DNA of 13,956 nucleotides from an uncultured Selenomonadales bacterium (GTDB taxonomy: Bacteria > Bacillota > Negativicutes > Selenomonadales > Selenomonadaceae), in assembly GCA_946403735.1 (NCBI GenBank), contig CAMJAZ010000005.1, forward strand, positions 1 to 13,956, written 5' to 3'. The position numbers and the translations under genes are program-made. This document shows, piece after piece, positions 1 through 6,446 of the stretch. Every line of letters begins with the position of its first letter. The stretch's first letter is position 1. A model generated the notes under the pieces. The model was not told the DNA's origin, made no database searches, and was given only the letters and a program-made list of their open reading frames with translations.

Positions 1-9
1 GCAAAAGAA

Positions 10-300
10 ATGGAGTTGATTTATTTGTCTGAAATGTTACGAAACCATATTAAGGAGGAGTTAGATCGTTACAACAATCCAGTTGAACGTATGCGCTCAC
101 CGCAGGAAGTTCTGGCGCGGTACAATCAAGCGTTAATTACCTACAAGGAACTTTCCTTTTCCAATGACGACGTTTATCGCCAAAAACTTGCTACTTATGC
201 CGAAATAAAAATTTTGGGCTGGATTCTCGGCAAACATGAAAAAACTGTCATCAAAGACATTAATGAACATTCTAATAAAATGCCTTTTGGAAATTTTTAA
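10..300 (+). CDS. Hypothetical protein, possibly 5'-truncated by the window edge
   Basis: I do not recognise this 96-residue protein. It is mostly charged and probably helical (for example the KEELDRY and QKLATYAEIK stretches), with no signal peptide, membrane segment or cysteine cluster, so it is probably a soluble cytoplasmic protein. The ATG at 10 is the first one visible, but the reading frame is open back to base 1 and the nine preceding bases hold no Shine-Dalgarno site, so the true start may lie outside the window. Its TAA stop is directly followed by the ATG of the next gene with no spacer, which points to cotranscription and translational coupling with the membrane protein downstream. 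A function cannot be assigned from sequence alone. Confidence 0.6.
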   Translation: MELIYLSEMLRNHIKEELDRYNNPVERMRSPQEVLARYNQALITYKELSFSNDDVYRQKLATYAEIKILGWILGKHEKTVIKDINEHSNKMPFGNF

Positions 301-834
301 ATGAGTGACGCAAAATTAAATCACGACGCCAATAAAATTTTTCGCCCGCAACCTTTCAAGTGGAGACGTTACACAATCGTAGCCATTTTATTTTTTCTGC
401 TGGCATTTGCAGTCGTCATCTTCAACAACGATTCTGACAAAGAGCCTAGCTTTCACGCGGAAATTTTTCCGTCCCACGCGATAAGTTACATAAAAAATAA
501 TCAGCCAATCGCGCTAGCTAACGGTGATTATAATTTAGCAATGCCGCCTGGTGGAACTTTTGTCAATGGAGTTGCGCCAATGCTTTTAATCGAAGTCGAC
601 GGCGAATTTTATCCGCTGAACGTTGCCGACGATTCAATTTTGCCGCGTCAAGGTCGATTGTTGCCGCTGAAAATTTTATTTGGCTTTACATCTCCTCACG
701 CTCAAAATAAATTGCATTACGACGAAAAGAAAGGCGGCGATCCCGTCCGAGATTTTCGCCGCAAAGCTAGCTACTACTTACACGTTATCGACGGTTTCGG
801 TTACGTCGAAAGACAATACCGCGTTGTTCATTGA
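301..834 (+). CDS. Single-pass membrane protein of unknown function
   Basis: This 177-residue protein has a basic N-terminal segment (KWRR around residues 20-23), then one hydrophobic helix at about residues 24-42 (ILFFLLAFAVVIF), then a soluble domain of about 130 residues. The positive-inside rule suggests a short cytoplasmic N-terminus and an extracytoplasmic C-terminal domain. There is no lipobox, and the helix is not followed by an obvious signal peptidase site, so it is probably a signal anchor. The soluble part has alternating hydrophobic strands (MLLIEVDGEFYPL, LLPLKILFGF) suggesting a beta-rich fold, but I recognise no family. The ATG abuts the stop of the preceding gene; the bases TTTGGAAA about 10 nt upstream are a weak ribosome site. 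The two genes are likely one operon. Confidence 0.7.
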   Translation: MSDAKLNHDANKIFRPQPFKWRRYTIVAILFFLLAFAVVIFNNDSDKEPSFHAEIFPSHAISYIKNNQPIALANGDYNLAMPPGGTFVNGVAPMLLIEVDGEFYPLNVADDSILPRQGRLLPLKILFGFTSPHAQNKLHYDEKKGGDPVRDFRRKASYYLHVIDGFGYVERQYRVVH

Positions 835-849
835 ACTTGGGAAAAATTT

Positions 850-1485
850 ATGAAAAATTATAAAACTATTGCGGACAGCGAAATTTTTTCTGCTGAATAC
901 GAAATAAAAAAATCTATTTTTATTGCGAACGTCAAGCACGTTGAGACGGAAGAATCTGCGCGGGAATTTGTGCAAGCAATTCGTAAAAAATATTTTGACG
1001 CTACGCATAATTGTTCGGCGTGGATTTTAGGCGAGCTTGGCAACATACAAAAATCAAATGACGACGGCGAACCTAGCGGGACGGCTGGCAATCCAATTTT
1101 GGACACGATTAAAAAGCACGAGTTGACAAATACAGCCGTTGTAGTCACGCGATATTTTGGCGGCATAAAGTTAGGCGCAGGCGGCTTGATTCGCGCGTAT
1201 TCACATACAGCGACACTTGGGCTTGACGCGGCAAAGATTGTTCAGATGACGACCTTTCAGCAAGTGGAGTTGACATTGGAATATAATTTTTTAGCGACGA
1301 TAGAAAATTTTTTGCGGAAAAAAAATATTACCGTCACTAATTCGAAGTACGCCGATCTTGTCACGTTGACTTTAATTCTTTTGCCCGACGACATAGAAAA
1401 TTTTTTAGTCGAGCTGACGAATTTAACTGCCGCAAATGTTTTGTACGAACTCAAGGAAAAAATAATTCGCGCGGTTAGTTGCTAA
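850..1485 (+). CDS. yigZ: YigZ/IMPACT family protein (UPF0029)
   Basis: At 211 residues the length is typical of the bacterial YigZ/YvyE branch of the IMPACT family. The family core is clear: FIANV at about 24-28, DATHNCSAWILG at 50-61, then SNDDGEPSGTAG-NPIL at 69-84, and RYFGGIKLGAGGLIRAY at 101-117. The last 75 residues match the position of the DUF1949 ferredoxin-like domain. Eukaryotic IMPACT regulates GCN1/GCN2 signalling; the role of the bacterial proteins is not settled, with ribosome or nucleic acid binding suggested. The ATG lies 15 nt after the preceding stop with GGGAAA as a weak ribosome site. No strong terminator with a T-run follows at once; the next 300 bp hold the hairpin element described separately. 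Confidence 0.92.
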   Translation: MKNYKTIADSEIFSAEYEIKKSIFIANVKHVETEESAREFVQAIRKKYFDATHNCSAWILGELGNIQKSNDDGEPSGTAGNPILDTIKKHELTNTAVVVTRYFGGIKLGAGGLIRAYSHTATLGLDAAKIVQMTTFQQVELTLEYNFLATIENFLRKKNITVTNSKYADLVTLTLILLPDDIENFLVELTNLTAANVLYELKEKIIRAVSC

Positions 1486-1563
1486 AAATTTTTGTCACTG
1501 TTTATAATTAGGTGGAGTTGAATAAAAAATAAATTTAACAATTTTTATAACGTTGGATAGAAA

Positions 1564-1665
1564 GGGGCGCGCAAGGACGCGCGCCCGCCCGCGTAAATCG
1601 CGTGATGCGATTTCAGCGGGCATGTTTTCTTTTGCTTCTTTTCTTTTGCGCCAAAAGAAAAGAAG
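1564..1665. repeat. Three consecutive hairpins, the first two GC-rich, in the yigZ-yggS spacer
   Basis: Three inverted repeats follow one another in 102 bp. (1) GGGCGCGC at 1565-1572 pairs perfectly with GCGCGCCC at 1579-1586 across a 6-nt loop. (2) GCCCGC at 1587-1592 pairs with GCGGGC at 1616-1621; inside it, after a 2x2 mismatch, AAATCGC (1595-1601) pairs with GCGATTT (1607-1613) around a 5-nt loop. (3) CTTCTTTTCTTTTG at 1635-1648 pairs perfectly over 14 bp with 1652-1665 around loop CGC. The first half is almost all G and C, unlike the surrounding AT-rich spacer. Only TTT follows the third stem, so it is a poor Rho-independent terminator. Pattern and composition suggest a dispersed extragenic palindromic repeat. 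No coding ORF explains it. Confidence 0.7.
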
Positions 1666-1737
1666 TTTATTAAAAAAAATTTAAAAAACATTCAACACGA
1701 CCTAGATAAAAATTTTTAATCTGAAATTTATATGATA

Positions 1738-1766
1738 TTGACTATAAAAGCCGAGTAGTTTAATAT
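1738..1766 (+). promoter_or_regulatory. Likely sigma-A-type promoter of the yggS-rluD cluster
   Basis: TTGACT (1738-1743) and TAATAT (1761-1766) are separated by exactly 17 bp, matching five and four of six consensus bases. Initiation 6-8 nt downstream would fall at about 1772-1774, at the edge of the Shine-Dalgarno site GGGAGG (1772-1777), leaving a leader of only about 13-15 nt. A second -10-like hexamer, TATAAA at 1743-1748, lacks a good -35. Either the leader is very short or the real promoter is slightly upstream. Confidence 0.45.
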
Positions 1767-1785
1767 AAACAGGGAGGCGAATTTT

Positions 1786-2472
1786 TTGGCGAGTGTGAAG
1801 GAAAATTTAAACCTTGTACGTGAAGAAATTCAAAAGTTTAGGCGTCGAAGTGCCTTTGCTGATGAGCCAGTAAAACTTGTGGCGGTTACTAAAAATCACG
1901 GCGTTGAATTAATGCGTGAAGCGATTGACGCGGGAATTTGTGACGTTGGTGAAAATCGAGTTCAAGAAGCGGCGGAAAAATTTGCAACGCTTGAACGTGA
2001 CGGCGTGACGAAACATTTAATTGGACATCTTCAAACAAATAAGGCTAAACAGGCTGTAAAACTTTTTGATTTGATTCACTCTGTGGACAGTGCAAACTTA
2101 GCGACAACGATTGACAAGGCGGCAAGTTCCATTGAAAAAGTTCAAGATATTTTAATTCAAGTGAACTTGGCGAATGAAGATACAAAGTTCGGCATAAGTG
2201 AAGAAAATTTGCACGGCTTGATTGAAAATGTTGACGCGCTGAAAAATTTACGTCTTCGCGGCTTAATGTTGATAGCGCCGAATTACGCTGACGTTGAACA
2301 ATGCCGCCCGTTGTTTCGTCGTATGAAAAAAATTTTTGATGAACTTGCTAGTACGCGGCAGGACTTTAATTTTTTATCAATGGGAATGACGCACGATTAT
2401 AAAATTGCAGTAGAGGAAGGGTCAAACGTTGTACGGATAGGAACGGCTATTTTTGGCGAACGGACTTATTGA
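1786..2472 (+). CDS. yggS: Pyridoxal phosphate homeostasis protein, YggS/PROSC family
   Basis: This 228-residue protein is a complete single-domain, alanine-racemase-like TIM barrel that binds PLP without known catalysis and maintains PLP and amino acid homeostasis. The PLP-binding lysine is K36 in VAVTKNHG; other hallmarks are DVGENRVQEA at 54-63, HLIGHLQTNK, QVNLANEDTKFGIS, RLRGLMLIAP, and the C-terminal SMGMTHDY and VRIGTAIFGER that form the phosphate site. The TTG start is preferred because GGGAGG lies 8 nt upstream and the family N-terminus (a short helix before VKLVAVTK) fits. In many Firmicutes (as ylmE) it heads the sepF-ylmH-divIVA cluster, as here, which supports the assignment. A promoter-like sequence lies directly upstream. 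Confidence 0.96.
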   Translation: MASVKENLNLVREEIQKFRRRSAFADEPVKLVAVTKNHGVELMREAIDAGICDVGENRVQEAAEKFATLERDGVTKHLIGHLQTNKAKQAVKLFDLIHSVDSANLATTIDKAASSIEKVQDILIQVNLANEDTKFGISEENLHGLIENVDALKNLRLRGLMLIAPNYADVEQCRPLFRRMKKIFDELASTRQDFNFLSMGMTHDYKIAVEEGSNVVRIGTAIFGERTY

Positions 2473-2501
2473 GGTCTTATTAATTATTTTTTCTAAATGA
2501 A

Positions 2502-2529
2502 AGCTGACAGCTGAAACATGCCAGCTAGA
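2502..2529 (+). repeat. Degenerate heptamer array, AGCT type, before sepF
   Basis: Four 7-bp units: AGCTGAC (2502), AGCTGAA (2509), ACATGCC (2516) and AGCTAGA (2523). AGCT recurs at offsets 0, 7 and 21. The array sits in the yggS-sepF spacer and ends just before the GGGGGA ribosome site of sepF (2532-2537). Alone this is weak, but five other spacers in the window show the same 7-bp period. Confidence 0.5.
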
Positions 2530-2546
2530 ATGGGGGACTTTGAAAA

Positions 2547-3041
2547 ATGGGTATAATGGACAAGTGGAGCAAGACGTTCGGTTTTTCTGGCGATGATGAA
2601 AAGGAAACTGAAATGCAGGAAAAAGATGAAATTCGTTCGACGCCGTTAGAGCCGCAGGAAGAAAAACCTGTACCGACTCCGCCGTCGCATACTGCTACTA
2701 ACGTTGTGGACTTCAGCTCCGCTGTTGCTGTAAGGGAAAATTCGAGAGGTGCTATGGTTAAATCGAAAATTACTACAATTCGTCCGAAAAGTTTTGCTGA
2801 CGACGCGCAGACTATTGCAAATGCATTGCGTGAAAAAGTCCCCGTCATTATCAACTTTGAAAACACTGACACTGCCGACGCTCAACGCATTGTCGACTTT
2901 ATAAGCGGCACTGTTTACGCGCTGAACGGTACACTTAGGCAAGTTAGCCAGAAAGTTTTCATCAGTGCGCCCAACAATGTGACTGTCACGTACACAGAGG
3001 ACGTTAGAAAGACGGATGGCAATCCTTGGATGAGTAAATAG
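2547..3041 (+). CDS. sepF: Cell division protein SepF
   Basis: SepF bundles and anchors FtsZ at the Z-ring membrane site. The 164-residue length is typical. Architecture: an amphipathic membrane-binding helix at residues 1-12 (MGIMDKWSKTFGF), a variable acidic, proline-rich linker to about residue 70, then the globular SepF core at about 73-150 with ITTIRPKSFADDAQTIANAL, PVIINFENTD, AQRIVDFISG and the closing KVFISAPNNVTV. The first ATG is chosen over the one three codons later because GGGGGA lies 9 nt upstream and MGxMDK is the usual family N-terminus. It lies between yggS and ylmH as in other Firmicutes, except that no ylmG/yggT membrane gene follows. A heptamer array occupies each flanking spacer. 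Confidence 0.95.
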   Translation: MGIMDKWSKTFGFSGDDEKETEMQEKDEIRSTPLEPQEEKPVPTPPSHTATNVVDFSSAVAVRENSRGAMVKSKITTIRPKSFADDAQTIANALREKVPVIINFENTDTADAQRIVDFISGTVYALNGTLRQVSQKVFISAPNNVTVTYTEDVRKTDGNPWMSK

Positions 3042-3045
3042 TTTT

Positions 3046-3080
3046 TAGTGAGTAGGGAATAGGAAGTAGGTTGTAGAGTT
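3046..3080 (+). repeat. Five-unit TAG heptamer array before ylmH
   Basis: TAG occurs at 3046, 3053, 3060, 3067 and 3074, exactly every 7 bp, giving units TAGTGAG, TAGGGAA, TAGGAAG, TAGGTTG and TAGAGTT. The array starts 4 nt after the sepF stop and ends directly before the TTG start of ylmH, so it also occupies the place of that gene's ribosome binding site. Because 7 is not a multiple of 3, the TAGs provide stops in all three frames. Confidence 0.75.
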
Positions 3081-3081
3081 T

Positions 3082-3870
3082 TTGAAAAATTCTAGAGAAA
3101 AAATTATTCGCTACTATAAAGGCACAGAAGGCGAATCAATGGCGGTTAAGCTTGTCGATTTTGCTGAACAGGCGCTTAAAAATCAGAAATACAAGCTTAG
3201 TGGCTTTTTGACGCCGTTTGAACAGAGTATGGCGGAAACCATTTCAAAAACTTTAGGCGGCTTGAACGTTGACTTTGACGGTGGATTTAATGGCGCTGAA
3301 CGTCGACGCGCGGCATTTTGTCACGAAGATTTTGCAGGTACGCCAGCCTTTGAAATTGCTGTGATTAAAGCTGAATGGAACGGCGAATTTGCGCGGCTTA
3401 GTCATCGTGACGTACTTGGTTCAATTTTAAGTTTAGGCGTCGAACGCGAAGTTGTCGGCGACATTATCGCGACTAAAGAATTTGCTAAAATTCTTGTCGA
3501 TAAAAAGTTGGTTGATTATTTTGTCACGAACTTAAAACGAATTGGCGACGCTCCAGTTGAGACGACGTTAGATGAACTTTCCGAAATTGCGCCGAAGGAA
3601 GAGCGCGTTAAAGAAATTAAAGCTACCGTTGCGTCACTCCGCGCAGATTCGATAGCCGCCGCTGGTTTTGGTATGTCACGTTCAAAAGCCGCTACTGAAA
3701 TTGCCGCCGATAAAGTTAAACTCAACTGGCAGACTGTTAAAAATGCCGCGCAGTCCATTAAGGAAGGCGACGTACTTAGTATGCATGGACGTGGACGTTT
3801 AGAAGTTGCTGAAATTCGTGGGCAAACTAAAAAAGGTAGAATCAGCGTTGTATTGAAAAGATTTTTTTGA
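3082..3870 (+). CDS. ylmH: YlmH, S4-domain RNA-binding protein
   Basis: The 262-residue length and layout match the YlmH family: an N-terminal helical segment (REKIIRYYKG), a central domain with GAERRRAAF at 71-79 and LSHRDVLGSILSLGVER at 106-122, and a C-terminal S4 RNA-binding domain at about 188-245 ending in GDVLSMHGRGRLEV. In Bacillus, YlmH has been linked to rescue of stalled ribosomes through peptidyl-tRNA binding; here its place between sepF and divIVA is the classical one. The TTG start gives the expected family N-terminus, but no strong Shine-Dalgarno site is visible: the upstream 35 bp are the TAG heptamer array, with only GTAGAG or AGGAAG as weak candidates. An internal ATG at codon 20 would remove conserved sequence and has no better site. 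Confidence 0.9.
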   Translation: MKNSREKIIRYYKGTEGESMAVKLVDFAEQALKNQKYKLSGFLTPFEQSMAETISKTLGGLNVDFDGGFNGAERRRAAFCHEDFAGTPAFEIAVIKAEWNGEFARLSHRDVLGSILSLGVEREVVGDIIATKEFAKILVDKKLVDYFVTNLKRIGDAPVETTLDELSEIAPKEERVKEIKATVASLRADSIAAAGFGMSRSKAATEIAADKVKLNWQTVKNAAQSIKEGDVLSMHGRGRLEVAEIRGQTKKGRISVVLKRFF

Positions 3871-3880
3871 CATAGAAAAA

Positions 3881-3929
3881 ATTCATTACACATTAAGAAT
3901 TACGAATTTCGCATTCCTAATTCCTAATT
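3881..3929 (+). repeat. Seven-unit ATT heptamer array before divIVA
   Basis: ATT occurs at 3885, 3892, 3899, 3906, 3913, 3920 and 3927, exactly every 7 bp. Units read ATTCATT, ACACATT, AAGAATT, ACGAATT, TCGCATT, CCTAATT, CCTAATT. Only the last two are identical, so the array has decayed while keeping its period, with no net insertion or deletion. Read on the - strand it is an AATTAGG-type array, close to the TAGGAA units before ylmH. It ends 6 nt before the GGAGG of divIVA. Confidence 0.8.
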
Positions 3930-3948
3930 CAAAAAGGAGGAGTTGCCT

Positions 3949-4791
3949 TTGCTTACACCAATGGATATTCATAACCGCGAATTTAAAAAAGGTTTGCGCG
4001 GTTACAAAGAAAGTGAAGTTGATGAATTTCTTGACGTAGTCGTTGCCGATTACGAAAAACTTACGCGCGAAAATGAACGCTTGAAAGAACAAGTTCGTTA
4101 TAATGACAAGGAACTGAATCATTACAGAAATTTGGAAAGAAATTTGCAGGATACCTTAGTTGTAGCTCAAAAAACTGCTGATGAAGTCGTCAGCGCGGCG
4201 AAAAAAAATGCTAAGGAAATGCGTGAAAATGCCGTCCGCGAATCCAAAAATATGTATGAAAATACTGTCCGCGAAATGCAAAATATGCGCGAACAGACGC
4301 AAATGGATATTAAACGGCAACTTGATGAGGCACAACGTAAACTTAGTGACATTGCCGCCGAATATTCAAGAATTATTACCGATAAAGAAGCGTTGTTCGT
4401 TCGTATCAGAACGTCACTTGAAGCTGAACTTGCCGTGACGAATCAACTGTTACATTCTCTGCCGCGTCCTGAAGATTTCGGCAAAATTCAATCGTCCGTC
4501 TTCTCTGCCTTTGAACAAAGTTTGAAAACTCAAGCGATTGTCAATCCTCAACCTGAAGAGCCGCCGCCTATTGATAATTCCACTGAAAGAATCATTTCTA
4601 CATTTCAAGAATCTACTGACGCTGAATCCGATACAAAAGTTTTCGATTCTGATGATGAGCCAAAAGCTAATGCGAAAGTTGAGACAACGTCGAAAATTGA
4701 ACAGGCTTTGAAGTCTGCTAAAGCCGCCGCGCAGGCTGAACTTGAGGCTGAACTTGAAAAGACTACCACTTATTCACCCGTCAAACAATAA
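3949..4791 (+). CDS. divIVA: DivIVA-family cell pole/septum protein
   Basis: DivIVA binds negatively curved membrane at septa and poles and recruits division or cell wall partners. The N-terminal membrane-binding domain is textbook: MLTPMDIHNREFKKGLRGY then ESEVDEFLDVVVADYE, followed by a long coiled coil (about residues 30-165, heptads rich in E, K, Q and N) and a low-complexity acidic, alanine- and proline-rich tail. The tail makes it longer (280 residues) than the Bacillus protein. I place the start at the TTG at 3949, 8 nt after GGAGG (3936-3940); the in-frame TTG at 3943 is only 2 nt from that site. Its position after ylmH is conserved in Firmicutes, although ileS, which often follows, is replaced here by lspA. 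Confidence 0.94.
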   Translation: MLTPMDIHNREFKKGLRGYKESEVDEFLDVVVADYEKLTRENERLKEQVRYNDKELNHYRNLERNLQDTLVVAQKTADEVVSAAKKNAKEMRENAVRESKNMYENTVREMQNMREQTQMDIKRQLDEAQRKLSDIAAEYSRIITDKEALFVRIRTSLEAELAVTNQLLHSLPRPEDFGKIQSSVFSAFEQSLKTQAIVNPQPEEPPPIDNSTERIISTFQESTDAESDTKVFDSDDEPKANAKVETTSKIEQALKSAKAAAQAELEAELEKTTTYSPVKQ

Positions 4792-4812
4792 AGCTTTCAG
4801 CTTGCAGAATAA
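4792..4812 (+). repeat. Short AGCTT heptamer array before lspA
   Basis: AGCTTTC (4792), AGCTTGC (4799) and AGAATAA (4806) keep a 7-bp period beginning at the base after the divIVA stop; a fourth AGCTAAA follows at 4814 with one extra base. The AGCT core matches the array before sepF, and AGCTTT matches the units before the radical SAM gene. GGAGG of lspA follows at 4822. Confidence 0.5.
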
Positions 4813-4834
4813 AAGCTAAACGGAGGTGAAGCGC

Positions 4835-5377
4835 GTGAAGTCCGTTAAAAGATTTCTTCAAAACATTTTACTTGTTATCGAACTTACCATTTACGTCGCT
4901 TATGTTCACTTCGATAAATTGCTTTTTATTGGAATAATCGCGCTGGATCAGTACACGAAGGCGCAAGTTTTGAACTCAATGACGCTCGGCGAATCCATAC
5001 CGATTTTTCAAGACAGTTTGCATATAACCTTCGTGTTGAATCCTGGCGCGGCATTTGGCATACTTCCTTATCAGCGCTGGTTCTTCGTCGTAGCGGCTTT
5101 AATACTTTTAATTTTCGCTGTATTTTACTACTCAAAATTGAAAAATATTAACGTCACGATGAAGTATGGCGGATTAATCGCGGTGGCAGGTGCAATAGCA
5201 AATATGATTGACAGACTTGGTAGAGGTGTCGTCGTCGACTTCATAGACATTCGGCACGGCTTTCCAGTTTTCAATATTGCCGATATTGCCATTGTCGTCG
5301 GAATGTTTATTATGATGTACGTTATAATGTTTCAATCGGAAAAATCAAATGGCGTTGAGGAAGTGCGGCAACCGTGA
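4835..5377 (+). CDS. lspA: Lipoprotein signal peptidase (signal peptidase II)
   Basis: LspA is the membrane aspartyl protease that cleaves prolipoproteins before the lipidated cysteine. Family motifs are present in order: DQYTK (38-42), NPGAAFG (69-75), NMIDR with catalytic D126, and VVDFIDI followed by FNIAD with catalytic D150; four hydrophobic segments carry them. I choose the GTG at 4835, 8 nt after GGAGG (4822-4826); a GTG at 4826 overlaps that site. From this start there are about 25 residues (KRFLQNILLVIELTIYVAY) before the usual first helix, an extra hydrophobic stretch that brings the length to 180 rather than the usual 150-165. The stop overlaps the start of the next gene by 4 bp, so lspA and rluD are translationally coupled, as lspA-ylyB often are in Firmicutes. 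Confidence 0.94.
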   Translation: MKSVKRFLQNILLVIELTIYVAYVHFDKLLFIGIIALDQYTKAQVLNSMTLGESIPIFQDSLHITFVLNPGAAFGILPYQRWFFVVAALILLIFAVFYYSKLKNINVTMKYGGLIAVAGAIANMIDRLGRGVVVDFIDIRHGFPVFNIADIAIVVGMFIMMYVIMFQSEKSNGVEEVRQP

Positions 5378-6276
5378 ATTTTCAAGCTGATTCAGATGTT
5401 AAAGGTCAGCGGCTTGATATTTATCTTGGTAAAAAATTTTTAGACAAGTCGCGCTCCCATATTCAAAAAATTATTTCAGACGGTTTAGTTAAAGTTGACG
5501 GGCGAATTGTTAAACCTAGCTACAAACTTATCGGCGGCGAAAATATTTCAGTTGATGAAGTTGACGCCGTCGAAGTTGAGTATTTGCCAGAAGATTTGCC
5601 ACTGAATATTTTGTACGAAGACGCAGACATTATCGTTGTAAATAAAGCGCGTGGAATGACTGTCCATCCTGCCGATACTGTACACTCGGGGACTTTGGTC
5701 AACGCGCTTTTATTTTATTGCAAAGATTTATCGGGCATTAACGGCGTAAAGCGTCCTGGCATTGTTCATCGACTCGACAAGGACACGTCGGGCGTTATGG
5801 TCGTCGCAAAAAATGATTTTGCACACATAAACTTAGCCGCGCAGATTAAAGATAAAGTTGCAGTTCGGACGTACCTAGCGATTGTTCACGGCGTCTTAGC
5901 TGATGACGTTGGGATTATCAACGGCGCTATTGGTCGTGATAAATTCGACAGAAAAAAAATGGCGGTGACTGCTGACGGCAAGCACGCAGTTACTGAATTT
6001 AAAGTTTTGGAACGATTTAAAAATTTTACTTACATTGAATGCAAATTGCAGACTGGCAGAACTCATCAAATTCGCGTACATATGGCGGAAATTGGACACC
6101 CGCTTGTTGGCGATGAAAAGTACACTGCGCGGAAAAATCCTTTCGACATACAAGGGCAAGCGTTGCATTCACACACATTAAGCTTGACGCACCCAACTAC
6201 TGGTGAACGTATGAACTTCACCGCGCCATTACCTGCCGATATGGAAAAAATTTTGGAGTATCTGCGCGAAAGATGA
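5374..6276 (+). CDS. rluD: Ribosomal large subunit pseudouridine synthase, RluA/RluD family
   Basis: This 300-residue enzyme converts specific uridines to pseudouridine in 23S rRNA. It has an N-terminal S4 RNA-binding domain (about residues 12-70: RLDIYLGKKF, SRSHIQKIISDGLVKVDG) and a catalytic RluA-type domain. The signature HRLDKDTSGVMVVAKN at 132-147 contains the catalytic aspartate D135. Further family blocks are DIIVVNKARGMTVHPA, KVAVRTYLAIVHG, the LQTGRTHQIRVHM block and HPLVGDEKYT. The GTG start overlaps the lspA stop as GTGA, with GAGGAAG 13 nt upstream, so translation is probably coupled. Substrate specificity (RluD-like versus other RluA members) cannot be fixed from sequence; YlyB of Bacillus is the contextual equivalent. 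Confidence 0.93.
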   Translation: MNFQADSDVKGQRLDIYLGKKFLDKSRSHIQKIISDGLVKVDGRIVKPSYKLIGGENISVDEVDAVEVEYLPEDLPLNILYEDADIIVVNKARGMTVHPADTVHSGTLVNALLFYCKDLSGINGVKRPGIVHRLDKDTSGVMVVAKNDFAHINLAAQIKDKVAVRTYLAIVHGVLADDVGIINGAIGRDKFDRKKMAVTADGKHAVTEFKVLERFKNFTYIECKLQTGRTHQIRVHMAEIGHPLVGDEKYTARKNPFDIQGQALHSHTLSLTHPTTGERMNFTAPLPADMEKILEYLRER

Positions 6277-6324
6277 AAGAAAATAATTATGGATTATGAA
6301 TGAGAAGAAACTATAATAATTACC

Positions 6325-6446
6325 GAAAACGCGGCGTGAAAGCCCGTTAGCTATGAAACGGCGCAAAAAAATTGTCAGACTTAATTTTTTAAGCTTTGGT
6401 TGTTGATAGCGGAATCCACCGCATTTAGGCGTGGGGAGTATGTCAA
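6325..6446 (+). mobile_element. Right-end remnant of an IS200/IS605-type element (TnpB tail and omega-RNA-like scaffold end)
   Basis: The stretch ends in GGAATCCACCGC, ATTTAGGCGTGGGG, AGTATGTCAA (6411-6446). From memory this matches the right end of many Firmicutes IS605-family elements, where a GGAATCC...GCCTTTAGGC...GGGGAG hairpin is followed by TGTCAA at the junction and doubles as the 3' scaffold of the TnpB guide RNA. Here CCAC (6416-6419) and GC (6421-6422) pair with GC (6429-6430) and GTGG (6431-6434), with one bulged C. One frame just upstream reads ALVVDSGIHRI then a stop inside the hairpin, as expected of a TnpB C-terminus, but upstream frames are broken. A second stem, CCGTT (6344-6348) with AACGG (6357-6361), lies upstream. 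No tnpA, intact tnpB or left end is present, so the element is a remnant. The left boundary is uncertain. Confidence 0.6.

Noticed and set aside
52..58. Strong AAGGAGG inside the first gene as a ribosome site for an internal start
   Set aside because: No start codon lies at proper spacing in the gene's frame (the next in-frame ATG is at 91), so it is probably a chance Lys-Glu-Glu coding match.
2502..3929. CRISPR array reading of the regularly spaced repeats
   Set aside because: The period is 7 bp with degenerate units and no spacers of 25-40 bp; no cas genes are present.
3943..3948. TTG at 3943 as the divIVA start
   Set aside because: Only 2 nt separate it from GGAGG; the TTG at 3949 has 8-nt spacing and yields the standard MLTPMDIHN N-terminus.
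6287..6298. Two TTATG units 7 bp apart after rluD as another heptamer array
   Set aside because: Two units are expected by chance in AT-rich sequence; the period does not continue clearly.
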